Assembly (NCBI RefSeq): GCF_003573695.1
Contig: NC_039363.1
Span: 166,672,747-166,736,746 of the forward strand
Length of the DNA: 64,000 nucleotides
Origin: Papaver somniferum
Lineage: Eukaryota; Streptophyta; Magnoliopsida; Ranunculales; Papaveraceae
Reading direction: 5' to 3'
Position numbers and translations under genes: made by a program. This document shows, in pieces, positions 7,636 to 20,500 of the stretch. Below the pieces are notes generated by a model. That model ran no database searches and was not told the origin of the DNA. It worked only from the letters and a program-made list of their open reading frames with translations. Each line of letters opens with the position of its first letter. Position 1 is the first letter of the stretch.

Positions 7636-10300
7636 TTATAGTTCTTTCATGTAAGAAAGAAGATTATTCACACTATGAGATCAAAAAGAGACAAGAAATG
7701 AGATAATAGAAACATGGTGATATGGCAAAAGCTTTTGACAGAGTTGACTGAGAATTCCTAATGATCATAATGCAGAAAATGGGCTTTAATGATTAATTGT
7801 GTAGAATTTTTTTCCAATGCATATCTACACCACCTCTGTTGTCCTCATCAATGGTTCTCTTGACAAGTTCTTTAAACCTACCAGGGGACTAAGGCAATGT
7901 TACACTCTATCCCCCTATCTCTTTATCATCTGCATGAAAGCTCTTTCTAGAACTCTCATTCAAGTTGAGGAAATCGGTCTTATCACTGACATCGAAATCT
8001 GAAAGAATGCTCCCTCCATCAACCATTTGCTTCTGATGACTGTATGGTCTTCTGCAAATCCAATAAGATTGAAAGCCAAAATCTAATGGATATACTCAAA
8101 ATGTTTGGTGACACTTCTGAACAACTCATTAACTTCAACAAATTTGGTGTCGTTTTTAGCAAGAATACTGATAATAATCTCATTCCCACCATCACCAACA
8201 ACATGGGAGTTCAGGTTCTTCAGTTGGATGACAAATATCTTGGCTCCTATTTCTTCACTCATAGAAGAAAGATTAACTCCTTCAAGCAGGGTAGGGATGC
8301 CAATGGGACGGGGACCTTGGATCACATCCCCTACCCCGTTCGAAAAACCAAAACCCATCCCCTACTAGTTACCATAAGAACTGAGACGGGGACGGGTATG
8401 AGCAATACCCGCAGGGGACAGGTTTTTCATGGGTTATCCATCATTTACGAAAAATATTTATAACTCTGTCACAGTCCAACAAGTGTTATCAAGCATATCC
8501 ACATTGGATCCAAAAGTACAAAAAGAAATTATATCGATAATACCGCTATCAAGTACAAAGTTTTATCTTCTTCTCAATTTTGGTTATAATCCAATAAGAT
8601 TGTGGACTAAAGGAAAATATAATTAAAATTGTAAGATCGATCACCTATAGTATAAATTATATGATTGAGTTACAAATATACTTTATGTGCATCGTATCGT
8701 TGATAATACATGAACGTTGAACAAAATAATAAATTAAATTTATGAATACTTTTTAATAATATTATAAACCCTATATATGAAAGGTATGAGACGGGAATCT
8801 TAAATCCCATCCCCGTCCCGTCAACACAAAAGTAATTTTGGGGATTACCCGACCCGACCCATCCCCGTTTGAGAGGGGAAAACCCTACCCAATAGGGGCG
8901 GGTAACTACATGGATGGGTTTGGGTGGGGAAAATTGCCATCCCTAAAGCGTGGGGGGTGGAAAAACTGAAGCTTAGATTGTCTAGCTGGAAGAATGCTCC
9001 CCTCGACTCAGATGGCAAGCATGTTCTCATAAACTATGTCATATCTACTACTAGCATCTATCAGATGAACTATTTCAGACTCCCCAAACAAACTTTTCAG
9101 GACCTCAACCAGCTGCTGCAAATAGACTTTTTTCCGGGGCAAAAACTTAGAAAACTCTAGAGGTCACTATCCAAAGGCTTGGAGTGTTGTTTGAAAACCT
9201 AAGGACATGGGAGGATTGGGCTTCATGAATATAGAACACTTCAACAGTTCCATGATTACTAAAATTGGATGGAGACTGGAAGCTGACAAAGACTCTCTTT
9301 GGTATCAATTAATGGATGCAAAATATCTCAGTGGTATAAATGTTTTAAACATGGATACAAAACCTAAGAATGGAGATTCTTGGATTTGGAAGGGCATAAT
9401 GGAAGGCATCAATAACATTCAACAGAATAGTTCCTGGAGGATTGGTAATGGAAAGACGATCAAAATCTGAGAGAAAATTTGGGTCCCATTAACCACTGCA
9501 TCCCTTATCAAACCCCTTAATTTTCCCTCTCAGCTCAACAAGGTTAAACATCTTCTGCTCCAAAATGGAGGTTGGAATGCTCCCCTAATAAATACCTGGT
9601 TCAACACTTCCATTTCCCAAACCATTCTAAATCTGGTTAACAATCCTGGAAAAAATGATATAATTGTGTGGAACCTTACTGACTATGGGAAGTTCAATGT
9701 AAAATCTTTATATAAGTCCAAGATAAATCTTCCGTATATGAATGATGTACAATCCAGCAAATAGAAAGCCCTATAGAAGATGGACATTGCTCTAGTAATT
9801 CAAATCTTCGTCTGGAGATGTGCTCACGAAATTCTACCTACCAATTCTAAGACTTCCAGCATCCTCCACTACATTGATCTTATATGTCAGATATGCAATA
9901 GTGGGTAGAAAACAATGACACATATGTTACTAAAATTTTCATGCTGCTACTGCAGTCTGACAGCTTTTACTTGGCACATCTAATGGGAAATTTTACTGCA
10001 ACACAAACTTCACAGACTGGGTAAACACATGGTTCACTCATGGAACCAGTGATCCTAGCTGCAACATTTATGCTACTACATGTTGGTATATCTGGAAGAT
10101 TAGATGTGATTTTATCTTCAATCATATCCAGACAAATGCTAGACAAACCACCATCAACATACAACAACACTTATGCAATCACAACATAATCCATCATATT
10201 CAACATCATACCATCAACTATGTGCTTCACCAAGAGGATGGTGGATTTCCTAGTCATAATAGTACGGAAAAGTACTCTCTGAAATCTGACCAAAGATGAG
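7636..10300 (+). mobile_element. LINE-C: 5'-truncated, decayed L1-type LINE
   Basis: The fragment starts inside the reverse transcriptase (IIHTMRSKRDK, then DMAKAFDRVD in shifted frames). It continues through a palm region (SPYLFIICMKALSRTLIQ), a FASDDCMVFC version of the active-site box, KYLGSYF, LKLRLSSWKNAPL, a zf-RVT-like region (IVWNLTDYGKFNVKSLY, FVWRCAHEILPTNSKTS) and a C-terminal linker to about 10300. Many frameshifts and stops are present, and the endonuclease and ORF1 are absent. A hAT-like MITE (8292-8945) interrupts it. No poly(A) tail was found, so the 3' end is approximate. Confidence 0.8.
8292..8945. mobile_element. hAT-like MITE inserted in LINE-C
   Basis: The 654-bp insert begins TAGGGATGCCAATGGGACGG. 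Its end, reverse complemented, begins TAGGGATGGCAATTTTCCC. Candidate 8-bp target duplications flank it: AAGCAGGG (8284-8291) and AAGCGTGG (8946-8953), which differ at two positions. The LINE coding frame (INSFKQ ... EKLKLRLSSW) resumes across it. The 8-bp duplication and short TIR fit non-autonomous hAT elements. No protein is encoded. Confidence 0.8.
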
Positions 10301-12229
10301 ATTTTGGAATAGTTATCAAAATATGCGCCTTAAAAGACTCAAATAGCCTACTTTTATTTCACTGCTCTAACGTCTCTGGATTTTGTATAAAACACCATTT
10401 GGAATAAAGGATATCCAGGACATGATGGAGAAGGCGGAGCAACATGAGGAGAAGACTTAGACTTTGAGTACAGGTTAGGTTGTAGCGCACCAACGTGAAA
10501 ATCCAAGCTGAATCCATGCCCAATCCTAGTTCGCTTTACCATGATCTACCATAATGCAGTTTAAGGCCGTTTTCACCTCAGCTACCATGAAATAATGAGA
10601 AGAAAAGAAAATTATGCAAATGATCAGAATATGCGATTTATTTCCTTTGTTTTAGTTAGGCTAAAAATGATCCATAAACTACAAAATTTGGATACCTTTC
10701 AATTAGCTATGATAAAATTTGTTCAAATTAGGTGGTTGGAAAAGATAGTTTGTTATCATAGAAAAACCTAATTGTGTGTAATACAAGAAATGTGCAACCA
10801 ATATTCGGACGCGCTGCCGTAACATATCACGCCAGCGGCTGATCTGCCACTGACAATTCAAGTTCAGATTTTGGCGACTCATCTTCTTTCATCGACAGCT
10901 AGGTTTTGAACATTAAACAATGGCCACATTTTTACCCTAATAAATTACACTCCTTTCAAATACTTAACTCACACCAAAATCTATTCTTATTTTTATTCTT
11001 TCTCTATGAATTTTTTTCTATTTAATTCTCAATCAAAATATCTGAAATTGCATCTCGAATTTTTCTGAAACCAAACTTGAAGCAACTGCAGATAAGATAT
11101 GTGCTAGTTTTTTTATTAATAAATTGAAAATGGTAAAACGGTGCAGCTACGATGTAGTAGGCCCACATACTCATTTTTTTGACACGTCTTAGAAACTTTT
11201 TTTTTCTTTTTTTACAGGGATTTATAAGGGGGCTATTGTTTAGGGAAAAGTAATTTCATGTTTTTGAGAATAAGTAGGAGAATCTTTTATTTAGAACTAA
11301 TTTTTAACACATACTGATAGATTAAGTATGTAACCCGATTAAAACGCAGTTATCGTTTAGTAGTTAAACCAAGAAAATTTTCCTCTAAAAGGCAAAGAAA
11401 AGTTCAACTATGAAAAATAACCGAAATTACAAAAATCAAGAAAAACTATTAAAGAGTGATTGAATGGAAGTTACGTCAAATGAAATAACCAGAAAGCCAA
11501 AGATTGTATAGAAGATAACATACAAAAAGCACTTTGGGAAATGTCCTATGTGTTTTATGTTGGAGTTAACTGATTAAGTGTATGAATTGGTTCACTGTCG
11601 TTTAACGTTTTAGTTTGATGTTACATTGTGCTATATTTAATCAGTGAAAATGTATTCTTATCATGTAACTAATTTGAACATTTCTTATTTAAAGCAAACT
11701 ATGTTTAAGTAAAGGAATGATATTGGATTAAAACTAATATATAATTTAATTGAAACGAAATTATAAAAATCGTTTATTGACGTCCTAATTCAACGGCTAG
11801 CTGGTGAAGCATTTAGGACGCATAAGGGGTTGAATTTGTAAAACTCTCTAAAATTGTTGAAAAAAGTTTCGTAAATGAAAGGTATGTCGTAGACGGTTTC
11901 CATGTCGCTAGAGTATTTTTCACCACTTCATCAGCAGTTACCCTGTTTAATCTAAGATGGTTATTGTGCATTACCCGAGCTAGGAATTGAGTGGTTTAGC
12001 GACTATTCTTTTAAAATGATCCGAAAATCCTTGAGCATCATGCATAAACGGGTTTCCGATTTATTCTGCGAACATTACGAAAAATATTCTCCCAAAAACC
12101 CACAATAGGTGCCTCTCGATCATTATAAGTATTTTCCCCTGTTTGAACAAATATCTAAATCCTTCTGTTGAGTATACCTAGGAGCACAAAATCTGAGAGG
12201 CATTATTGGTGATTAGAGTGAAATTATGG
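10301..12229. other. No recognisable gene
   Basis: AT-rich DNA with only short frames and no domain, repeat family or RNA gene that I can name. The first few hundred bases may still be the eroded 3' end of LINE-C. Confidence 0.4.
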
Positions 12230-12232
12230 GTG

Positions 12233-12660
12233 CAGAAGGTGTGAGCTTGAAGTTTCAAAGTGGACAGCTGGAAGACTGTCTTTATGAAAAGTACATTCCA
12301 CCCAAAATGTGTTTCATGCTTCGAGGAAACTACCATAACTCACTGCCAACTTACATCATGTTGAGTCACAGGGGTCTTAATGTGTAGAGTACTTTGTGTA
12401 GTTTTTGTAAGAAGGAAGAAGAGACTGCAAACCATGTCTTGCTGCATTGTGATTATGCTCATGAGGTAGAATTATGGAGACCGTGGAGCTTTATTTATTC
12501 ATAAAACAAATTCTTATATTTTGGCTTTTTGAGAAAGATGTATTTAGAGGGATGACTGTTAATCAAGTCCTCTTTAATTGGGAGACTGCTATTCACTTAT
12601 AATTGTTAGTGAAAGCCTTTCCTATGCTTGTATTTCCTTTAGTTTTTCTCCTAATATAGC
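12233..12660 (+). pseudogene. LINE-D: zinc-finger (zf-RVT) end of a LINE reverse transcriptase
   Basis: One frame reads PPKMCFMLRGNYHNSLPTYI, then TLCSFCKKEEETANHVLLHC with the Cys/Cys/His/Cys pattern of the zf-RVT domain, then YAHEVELWRPW. A TAG interrupts it after HRGLNV. Only this C-terminal piece is present, so it is an isolated relic. A pyrimidine-rich stretch and CAAAAAATAAAAAAG near 12670 may be its old tail. Confidence 0.65.
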
Positions 12661-13017
12661 CTTTTTTTCTCAAAAAATAAAAAAGCAATAAATCATATTT
12701 ATAATTTATTAGATCTTAAATCAAAGAAAAAAATTTAAAGAATCCTAAAGATTTCATTTCTTTTGTCTAAGATCTATGATAACTACAATCTATAAAAACA
12801 TTCTTCCAAAGCTGAATTTAAAAATAGAAGCTACCCATCTAGACATTAAAAAAATCACCTACCAATCTCGATCGCCCATCTTTGTTTTCCTAACTAATTA
12901 AAGAGAATAATTTTTCACATGGGGAGTTGTTAAACATGGTGCACTCACTTGCCTAATGTTGTCATTTATGTCATTAATGTTTACTTAGAGATACATTTCA
13001 AAGATTTTCTGTAAGGT

Positions 13018-13434
13018 CAAGGGCTATGGATAGTGTCACTCTTTCAAATGCACTGTCAATTTGAGCAAATTAGACTCTTTTATGGATAGGTTTCAATCCA
13101 TTTTTCCCCCAAATCCTTCCACACACTCGTTTAGACGAAGAGTAGTTGGAAGTTTCACACTAGACGTGGGACTATTCCCCGTCAGAAAAAAGAAACTTTT
13201 AGTGTAAAACGGGACACAGTCCCCCGTTAAAACCTTTTTTTTTCCTTTTTTTTTTGGACGGGGGACGGTCCCCGTCTGGTCCAAAATCCAATTTTTTTAA
13301 CTAAACGGGAGACTGTCTCCCGTGTAGTGTCTTTTTTTTGTATTAATCCATAGTACCTTCACTCGTTCATCTGGGCGAGTAGTTTTTCATATGAAAGAGT
13401 TAGTCTCCATTTGGAGACTATCCATAGGATATGC
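13018..13434. mobile_element. Possible outer MITE with GCTATGGATAGT ends
   Basis: The left end reads GGGCTATGGATAGTGTCAC. The right end, reverse complemented, reads ATCCTATGGATAGTCTCC. Related CACTCGTTT/CACTCGTTC and GAGTAGTT segments sit inside on both sides of the CACTA-like insert. The symmetry suggests a small inverted-repeat element, but no target duplication was fixed. Confidence 0.35.
13158..13329. mobile_element. CACTA-like MITE (172 bp)
   Basis: The element starts CACTAGACGTGGGAC and ends TCTCCCGTGTAGTG, so both ends show the CACTA signature. The flanking trinucleotides TCA and TCT are close to a 3-bp target duplication. Inside lie palindromic units of the type ACGGGGGACGGTCCCCGT, similar to the subterminal repeats of CACTA elements. 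No coding capacity. Confidence 0.6.
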
Positions 13435-13591
13435 TCTAAGTAGCAAAAGAAAGATCTAGTATATCATTCAGAACAACCCTTTGCTGAAATTGGGCCCATT
13501 TTTTCTCAATTTAATCTTTACTGTTACATTTTCACTAAAAGGCTACGTGAACATCGTAACTTAACTGAAGCTGGATTTGTTTCTCAATTCG

Positions 13592-13612
13592 TTTTTTTTT
13601 TTTTTTTTTTTT
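13592..13612. repeat. Poly(T) run of about 21
   Basis: A long T run followed by AAACAAAAAAGCCTTTTTATT. It looks like the tail of a minus-strand retroposon, but no body is recognisable to its right. Confidence 0.5.
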
Positions 13613-13764
13613 GGATAAACAAAAAAGCCTTTTTATTAATAAAATTTGAGATTATAGTGAATTTTTTGATTAAAAATAAGAGAATACAAAATCACAAAAA
13701 CACCGTAAAAATAAAATAGCGAGAAATCCGACAAGAACAAAAAAGGATCTTCGTATTTTGATAA

Positions 13765-14215
13765 TTGACTGTAAATCCAGATGTTATTCTGATGGAAAGA
13801 GTAAATCATGGAGCGGAATGCTCGGAAACTAAAAACCTACACATCAAAAAATTGCATGCAACCGAGATGCGAATGCTGAGGTGCGCTTGCGGACACACGA
13901 GGCACGGTCAAATAAGGAATGAATGCTTACGGAACAAGCTTGGGTAGCACCAATCGAGGAAATACTCACCCAACATCAGTTGCGTTTGGGCATCTCTAGC
14001 GAAGACCACCGGATGCTCTAGTTCACGTAGGACGCATCAAATGGGCGGAAGGAAGGATGAAGCGTAAAGACCGACCGAAATTGACCTGGGATGAGCTGGT
14101 CAAAAGGGACCGGAGAAGCGAAACTTAGAGGATAACCTAGCGCTCGATATAAGTGCGTGGAGAGCAACGATCTATGTGAATGAGGTATGTAAACTGATTT
14201 TCGGTTGTCTCTTTT
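13765..14215 (+). pseudogene. RTE-like LINE, C-terminal remnant
   Basis: The frame contains LHATEMRMLRCACGHTRHGQ and IRNECLRNKLG. It is followed in shifted frames by VGRIKWAEGRMKRKDRPKLT, TWDELVKRD and LALDISAWRATI-type text. This is the recognisable end of RTE-clade reverse transcriptases, where the Trp of the family motif MLRWMCG is replaced by Cys. Only the C-terminal 150 or so residues remain, with several frameshifts. Confidence 0.75.
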
Positions 14216-15420
14216 AGTAGGATTGTGAAAACCGTGAACTTGTAAACCGTCATGGAAGAATTATGAAAGGGCGGGGACTCCCCCGTAGCTCAGTAACTTG
14301 TAGGATTGTGAACAGGAGAAGTCTGTAACCCTACAGCCGGACATGAATTAAGAAGAGATGCCATTCTAATGGCCGCGAATATGTAATCTCATTAAAGTAA
14401 CAAATACTTTACGTTCTGTACAAAAATGAACGCGACACGAAATGTGTTAAGAATTTGTTCATGTCTTTGTGCAGGTTGTGTCTAAGCAGAAAGCCAGTGT
14501 AGAAATTTTGCCATATTTCTATGAGGTAAAATCTCGAGCCTATCCGGAACTTGTTCTTAGACAAAAGACTTCGATTGTCGGTTATCGGAAAAGTAAAATG
14601 ATGGGTCCTTTTGAATTAACCCCCAAATAATTATTTGCAATGCAAAAATCCTTCACATGTAAAATAGTTCACTGAATTTCTCAAATGTCTTCAATACCGT
14701 TAATTTATCAGTTAAATAACACGTCAACACTCATAAAAATTACTTTTACCCTTACAGATAATTTTCATTAACCCCCTATTAATCATCTGTAATACAAAGA
14801 CTCCCTCATGCACAAATTAAATCTACAGTAACCTTTTCTTCAAAACCTTTAAGTCACATATGTGCAACCATATGAAGCCACAAATAGCTGAAAATGCCTC
14901 TATCTTCTAATCAGTACAGTCTGATTCCGATAAATTAAGCTTTATTTTCATGTACCTGTTTCACCAGATTAGTTCATTGAATCCATAAACACCACAATTC
15001 TCGTACATTAAAAACGAACTTAAAAATGATTTCGGTGCTCTTCCAATCTGATAACAGTCGGAAGTAACTATTTTTGACTATTTGTTGCTATACTAGTAGC
15101 GCGTTTGCATAGAAACCTTCTCCTGACTTTTGCTTCTCTAGAAACAGAAGTCAGAAGCACAACTTCTAAGTCTAGATCCGAACACCCTATAAAAACATGT
15201 ATAACTTAACAGTAAAATTATCGGTTTGGACATAGATCGCAACATTGGAAAAATAAAAAGATTACATGAGTTAGTTCGTACATGGAGTAGTTTTTGTATT
15301 ACGGACCTTTAATGAGGCTTAAATCAAATGGCCCTCATCACCGGGATTTGAAAATTCCAGGCGGTCTAGCAACGAGCAGTTGGATAGGAAAAATTAGAAA
15401 GTAGAAAAGAAAGAAACATA
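14216..15420. other. No recognisable gene
   Basis: AT-rich sequence with short frames only. I see no coding signature, tandem repeat or RNA gene. Confidence 0.4.
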
Positions 15421-15579
15421 TTTTGAGACATACTCAAATGTTTTGAGGCATATTCAAGATTCGGTTGATAAACTATGTTTTTGCTTAGGTTCGGCTGATA
15501 ACTCAAGGTTCGGCTAATAACTTTTCAACCGAATTTAGACAGATGTATACCTCAAAATATTTGAGTATGCCTCAAAACA
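15421..15579. mobile_element. Hairpin-type MITE or inverted repeat (about 160 bp)
   Basis: The left arm TTTTGAGACATACTCAAATG and its extension TTTTGAGGCATA pair with the right arm TATACCTCAAAATATTTG, AGTATGCCTCAAAA; about 30 bp match with three or four differences. Between the arms the motif GGTTCGGCTGATAAC occurs three times. The structure would fold into a long hairpin. Confidence 0.6.
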
Positions 15580-17349
15580 GGTTTCAAAAGAAATTATTGA
15601 GAACCGATGAGGGTAGGTTGGTTACATAAATCATCAAGGTCCCAAGCTGATGTGAACAAGTACCACGGCCTGCTAGTTGGTGCCAAACTAGGAATAGCTT
15701 GGTGATAAAACAACACAATTATTTACTAGTGGCACGGTGGCACCCCACAATCCCCCCACAGCCAAACCGACCAAACCGTCCTCTCTGCACACTTTGGGAA
15801 ATTTTTGAATGAAGACGTCTCATGACAGATAAGCCAAGCCCCGTCCAAAAAGCATATCATGATAATTTCTTCTCTTTTGAAACTTAAAAATAAATAAAAT
15901 AACGTAGATTTCCTTTTCTCGTAGACTTCTTTAGTCTTTATTTAGCAGTGAACACACCCTGGCGGCCTGGCCATCTCAAAACTTCTTTTTGACCGGGTCT
16001 GGATCATCCTAATCCTACATTCACCCTCGGAAAAGTTTGGAATTATTTTTTTCGTGCAGGTGACCTGATTTAGGCTGTGAATGTCGCCAATCGCTCAACA
16101 TCATAATTAAATTTCTCGATGGAATTAGTTACAAAATTCTCCGAGGTTGGTGGAGAAGTTTGTTTGTGCGTCAACGTTGGAGGATGGAAAATATGGGTCC
16201 TTTCCTCAGCGAAGCGTCTCCGGTTCTCCGTTGCAATTCGATTAAAAATCCATGTTGCCTCTTGTAGGCTCCATGCACAATAATGTGCATGGGGACGTTC
16301 AGCAACGCACACCAAATATGCTACTCATATTCATGTCATTTCGTGCATTGAAATCCATTCCTTTCATTATCATTTTACTTCTTTTTCGAAGTTTCCTTGG
16401 CGGAAAGAACTTAAATCAACTGGGCCACTACTTGACTCGTTGTTTTCACCTGCGAAAAACTTCAGTCTATTTACATGTTCCATAGCTAGTCCCCCTTTGT
16501 TGAATATGAACCGCCAGGAGGGTATGAATCCGCAAAATGAACGAGTCAAATGAAACTTGGGCCCTGTCTAACAAGCAAAGTAAAAGGGAGTCAAATGGAA
16601 GTTGGGTCCTGCTTTGGAGTCTTGGACAAGGTCTGTACCTCGAAATGTGTCGTGCAACACCCGCCACACGTCCGACATAGGGCCAGAAAGAAAAATATTT
16701 TTGGGACTTCATACTAGGAAAAGGTCCTCTCATTCCAAGAATCAGGGTTAACCAATTTTTGGCTCCGCTCCTGAATCCAAGGTTCTTTATTCATAATAGT
16801 TTTATTATAGCCATAATATCTTTTTATATCGACTTATCTCAGTTTGAAAAAGTCCACCATTAAAACGCAAATATTTAGGTTTTGTATGTAAAACCGCTAG
16901 TTTACAACGTTACTCATTTACAAAAAAAAAAAAGCTTTTGAAACAAAAAGATGTCTTCCATTATGAAACATGCAAGAAAAAAATGAGTCAAGAATTCACA
17001 TGATTTGGTTACCATAATCAACGCTAAAAAAAATCGATTTTTTTTACAGGTTCAAAGTGTTTTTAATTATTCAAACGATCATTTACCATCTAAACGGTTA
17101 TTTGTAATGTAAACCCTTATTTTATGGTTCTTACCGTTGCTTATGTGGTTCACATCATCTTTTAGAGATGAACTGTTGTTTTAGGTATGAAGTATGAGCG
17201 AGCTAACAAAACCATTTAAAATGTTCAAATTATTATCCAAACCTTAACGATGAACTGTTGTTTTAGGTATGAATCTAAATACTTTTACAGAAAGTTCTTT
17301 TAGGGTTTTATGTGGTTTTGGCCGAAAAAAATATTGACATCTCTTCTTT
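15580..17349. other. No recognisable gene
   Basis: Two minus-strand frames of 80-90 codons (16070-16315 and 16467-16733) are present but show no domain, splice or promoter signal. I do not call them genes. The right end touches the 3' target repeat of LINE-A. Confidence 0.4.
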
Positions 17350-17599
17350 TTGTTCTTGAGGTTTTTATTTTTTATTTATTTTTTAAACAAAGGCTTTCAA
17401 AAAGGCTAATGGTCCTCCTCAACTGTTGGTAGAAGCCAAACAGGAGGGACAGACCAGTACATGGTAGAATTGTTGTTCTTAGCCCACATAGCGAGTGCAT
17501 GAGCTACAAAGTTACGAGGTTGGAAATTGAAAATACAGGCAACTAACTTAGAAGAGAAGAATTGAATATCCTTAAAGATAGCATCCGTACGCGAGTCTC

Positions 17600-20500
17600 C
17601 TTCGAATTTTCCAGCTGAAAATCAATCGATGAGAGATTTTGCATCGCTTTCTATGATGATATGAGTTAACTGTTGCTCAAAGGCCTTCTTCAGCACTGCC
17701 TAAATGGCTTTTGCTTCAGCTTCTTCGGCAGAATGTACTTCAAAGACTAAGGACGCACAGAAGGTTGCTTTTCTTGAGAAGTCTCGCATCACATACCCTG
17801 CACTATTTGCTCCAGAAGTATCATCAAAGGCACCATCAGTATTGCATTTAATCCAACCAAAAGAGGAGGGCATCCATTTATCACAAATACTGACAGACGT
17901 GGTAGTAGAGATAGTCATACTAGTTTTCCTAGTGAGGAGCATAGCTCTGGCTCTAGCTAGGACAGAAGCATGGTTTTCCTTAATGTTTTGGAAGATGAAA
18001 TTATTTCTACTTGTCCAAAGAGACCATAAAATAGCCAAAAACAAACTTTGATCATCCTCAGGGAGTTTAGATTGAGGATCAATTAACCAGAAAAGAAGAC
18101 AATCAGTAAAAGACTTATTTTGAAAAAATTGAGTGTTAATGTTGAAGTCAGAGATGAACCAGACTCTACTAGCAAAGGAACAAGTAATCAGAGCATGCAT
18201 AATAGTTTCCAGAGGATCAGAACTCCTAGGAAAATCCACACTATGCATAGGCATTCTAGTGTGAAGGATATTCTGGAGGGTAGAGCATTTCTAGCTGCTC
18301 TCCATAAAAACACTTGAATTATGTAAGGAACTCTAACTTTCCAAATACGCTTCCAAAGGTTTTTACAAGGGGAAGGCCTAGGGCCTTTGAGTCCCAAGTA
18401 GGCATATTTAGAGGAAAACTTGCCATTAGTTGAAAGATCCCAAGACCTCCTATCAGGAGTGCAAAGCTGGCTTAAGGGAATAGTGATAATCTTCTGGAAA
18501 TAAGCATTATCAAAGTGGGTGTTAAGTCTAGACACATAGCAAATTCTGGTTTGGGAATCAATAAAATAAACAACTTTAATACTAGGATCAGGGGGAACAA
18601 GAGGGTTGGGTGTGGCAGAACCCAAAGTAGGTATCCATTTGTCACACCATGGGTCAATGAATTGACCATCCCCAACTATCCAAGAGATGAAAGGTTTGAT
18701 TAGTTCCTTTATGGCGTGCAGACACTTCCAAGTCCAAGAACACTTGCCAGTGCACTTGGCATTCAAGAAATCAGTTCTAGGAAAGTATCTATCCTTAAGA
18801 ACAATGGAAAGTAAGTAATTAGGATTTTCGTAAGAAATTAGGATTTTCCAGGATTCTCCAGGCATTCCTAGCAAGCATAGCTAGGTTGTTTAATTCAGCC
18901 TTCCTAAAATCCAGACCACCTTCAGCTTTGGGAGAACATAAAATGTCCCAGCCAAGCAGATGCAACTTTCTATCTTTTGGATCTAAAGTTTCACCCCACC
19001 AGAATTTACAGAGATGAGAATCCATTTGTTTACAAAGACTCTTAGGAATAAGAAAGGCTCCCATTTAAAAAAGGGGGATAGACTGTCCAATATGTTTGAT
19101 TAGAGTAGTTCTAGCAGCTTGGGATAAGAGCTTATGAATCCAGATAGAAATCCTGGCATCAACATCTTGGAGAATACCCACATGGGTCTGGATTTAGAAG
19201 TTTGGAACACAGTAGGAGTGCCAAGATATTTTTCTCCTAAATCCCTGTTCTGAATGTCTAAGATATTGGCCAAAAGAGCTTTTCTATGCTCAGGAATCTT
19301 CCTACTAAAAAAAATACCAGACTTTTCAAAATTTATTTCTTGCCCAGAGGCCAGGCAATACTTTTGAAGATAGTCTTTTATGACTTGAAAATTTTTAGAA
19401 GTAGATTTAGAAAACAGGAGAGAATCATCAGCAAACAAAAGATGAGTCATTTCAGGGGCATCTTTACAAACTTTGATGCCTTCTAAAATACCCTTCTTCT
19501 GGAGATTATCAATATAAGAAGAAAGAGATTCAGAGCAGATAATGTAAAGATAGGGAGAAAGAGAATCTCCCTATCTTAGCCCTCTTTCAGGTTGGAAAAC
19601 CCAGTAGGGCTACCATTAAGAAAGACAAAATAAGACATAGTGGACACACACTGGTTTATGAGTTTAACCCAGTGGTTAGACAGACTCATTTTAGTTAAAA
19701 CTTTTTCTAGAAAATCCCATTCAAGCTTGTCATAAGCCTTAGACATATCAAGTTTGATAGCATCTATGCCCTCAACTTTATCATTATGATTGACATCATA
19801 TATGGCCTCATTGGCTAGCAGAATATCATCAGAAATACTCCTCTTAGGAATAAAGGCACTTTGATTTTGGGAAATTATATTGTTCATAAAGGATTTAAGT
19901 CTATTGGCCAAAGTTTTTGAAAGAACTTTGTAAATAAAGTTACATAGTCCCATTGGTCTGTATTGAGCAACCAGTTCAGCAAGAGAGACTTTGGGAATAA
20001 GAGCAATATTGGTATGGTTAAAGACCTTAGCAATATGACATGTTCTGAAGCAGGTTTGTGTCATATCAATGACAGCTTCTCCCACAATATCCCAGTGCTT
20101 TTGATAAAAAATACCTGTAAAGCCATCAGGACCAGGAGCCTTTTTCCCCCCATTGGGAAAACAACATTCTTAATTTCCTCCGGAGAGAGAGGCATATTTA
20201 AGAGTGTGTTATCCTCATCAAAAAATTTAACAGGAAGATCAACAAGAATTTCATCTTGAAATTGCTGAGGATGGGAGAAATAAATACTTTTGAAGTAATC
20301 TATGAAAGAATTTCCAATACTATCTCTATCAGTTAGAATAGTATTCAAGGAGTTCTTAATCCATCTAATAACATTTCTTTTTCTTCTAAAGAGAGTTACT
20401 CTACGGCAATAGGGTGAAATTCTGTCACCTTTCAAGAGCCAAACCTCCCTAGATTTGTATTTCCAATATAATTATTCTAAATTGTAAAGGTACTCAAGTC

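Noticed and set aside
16070..16733. Two minus-strand frames of 81 and 88 codons
   Set aside because: No start context, domain or splice signal, and no similarity that I recognise.
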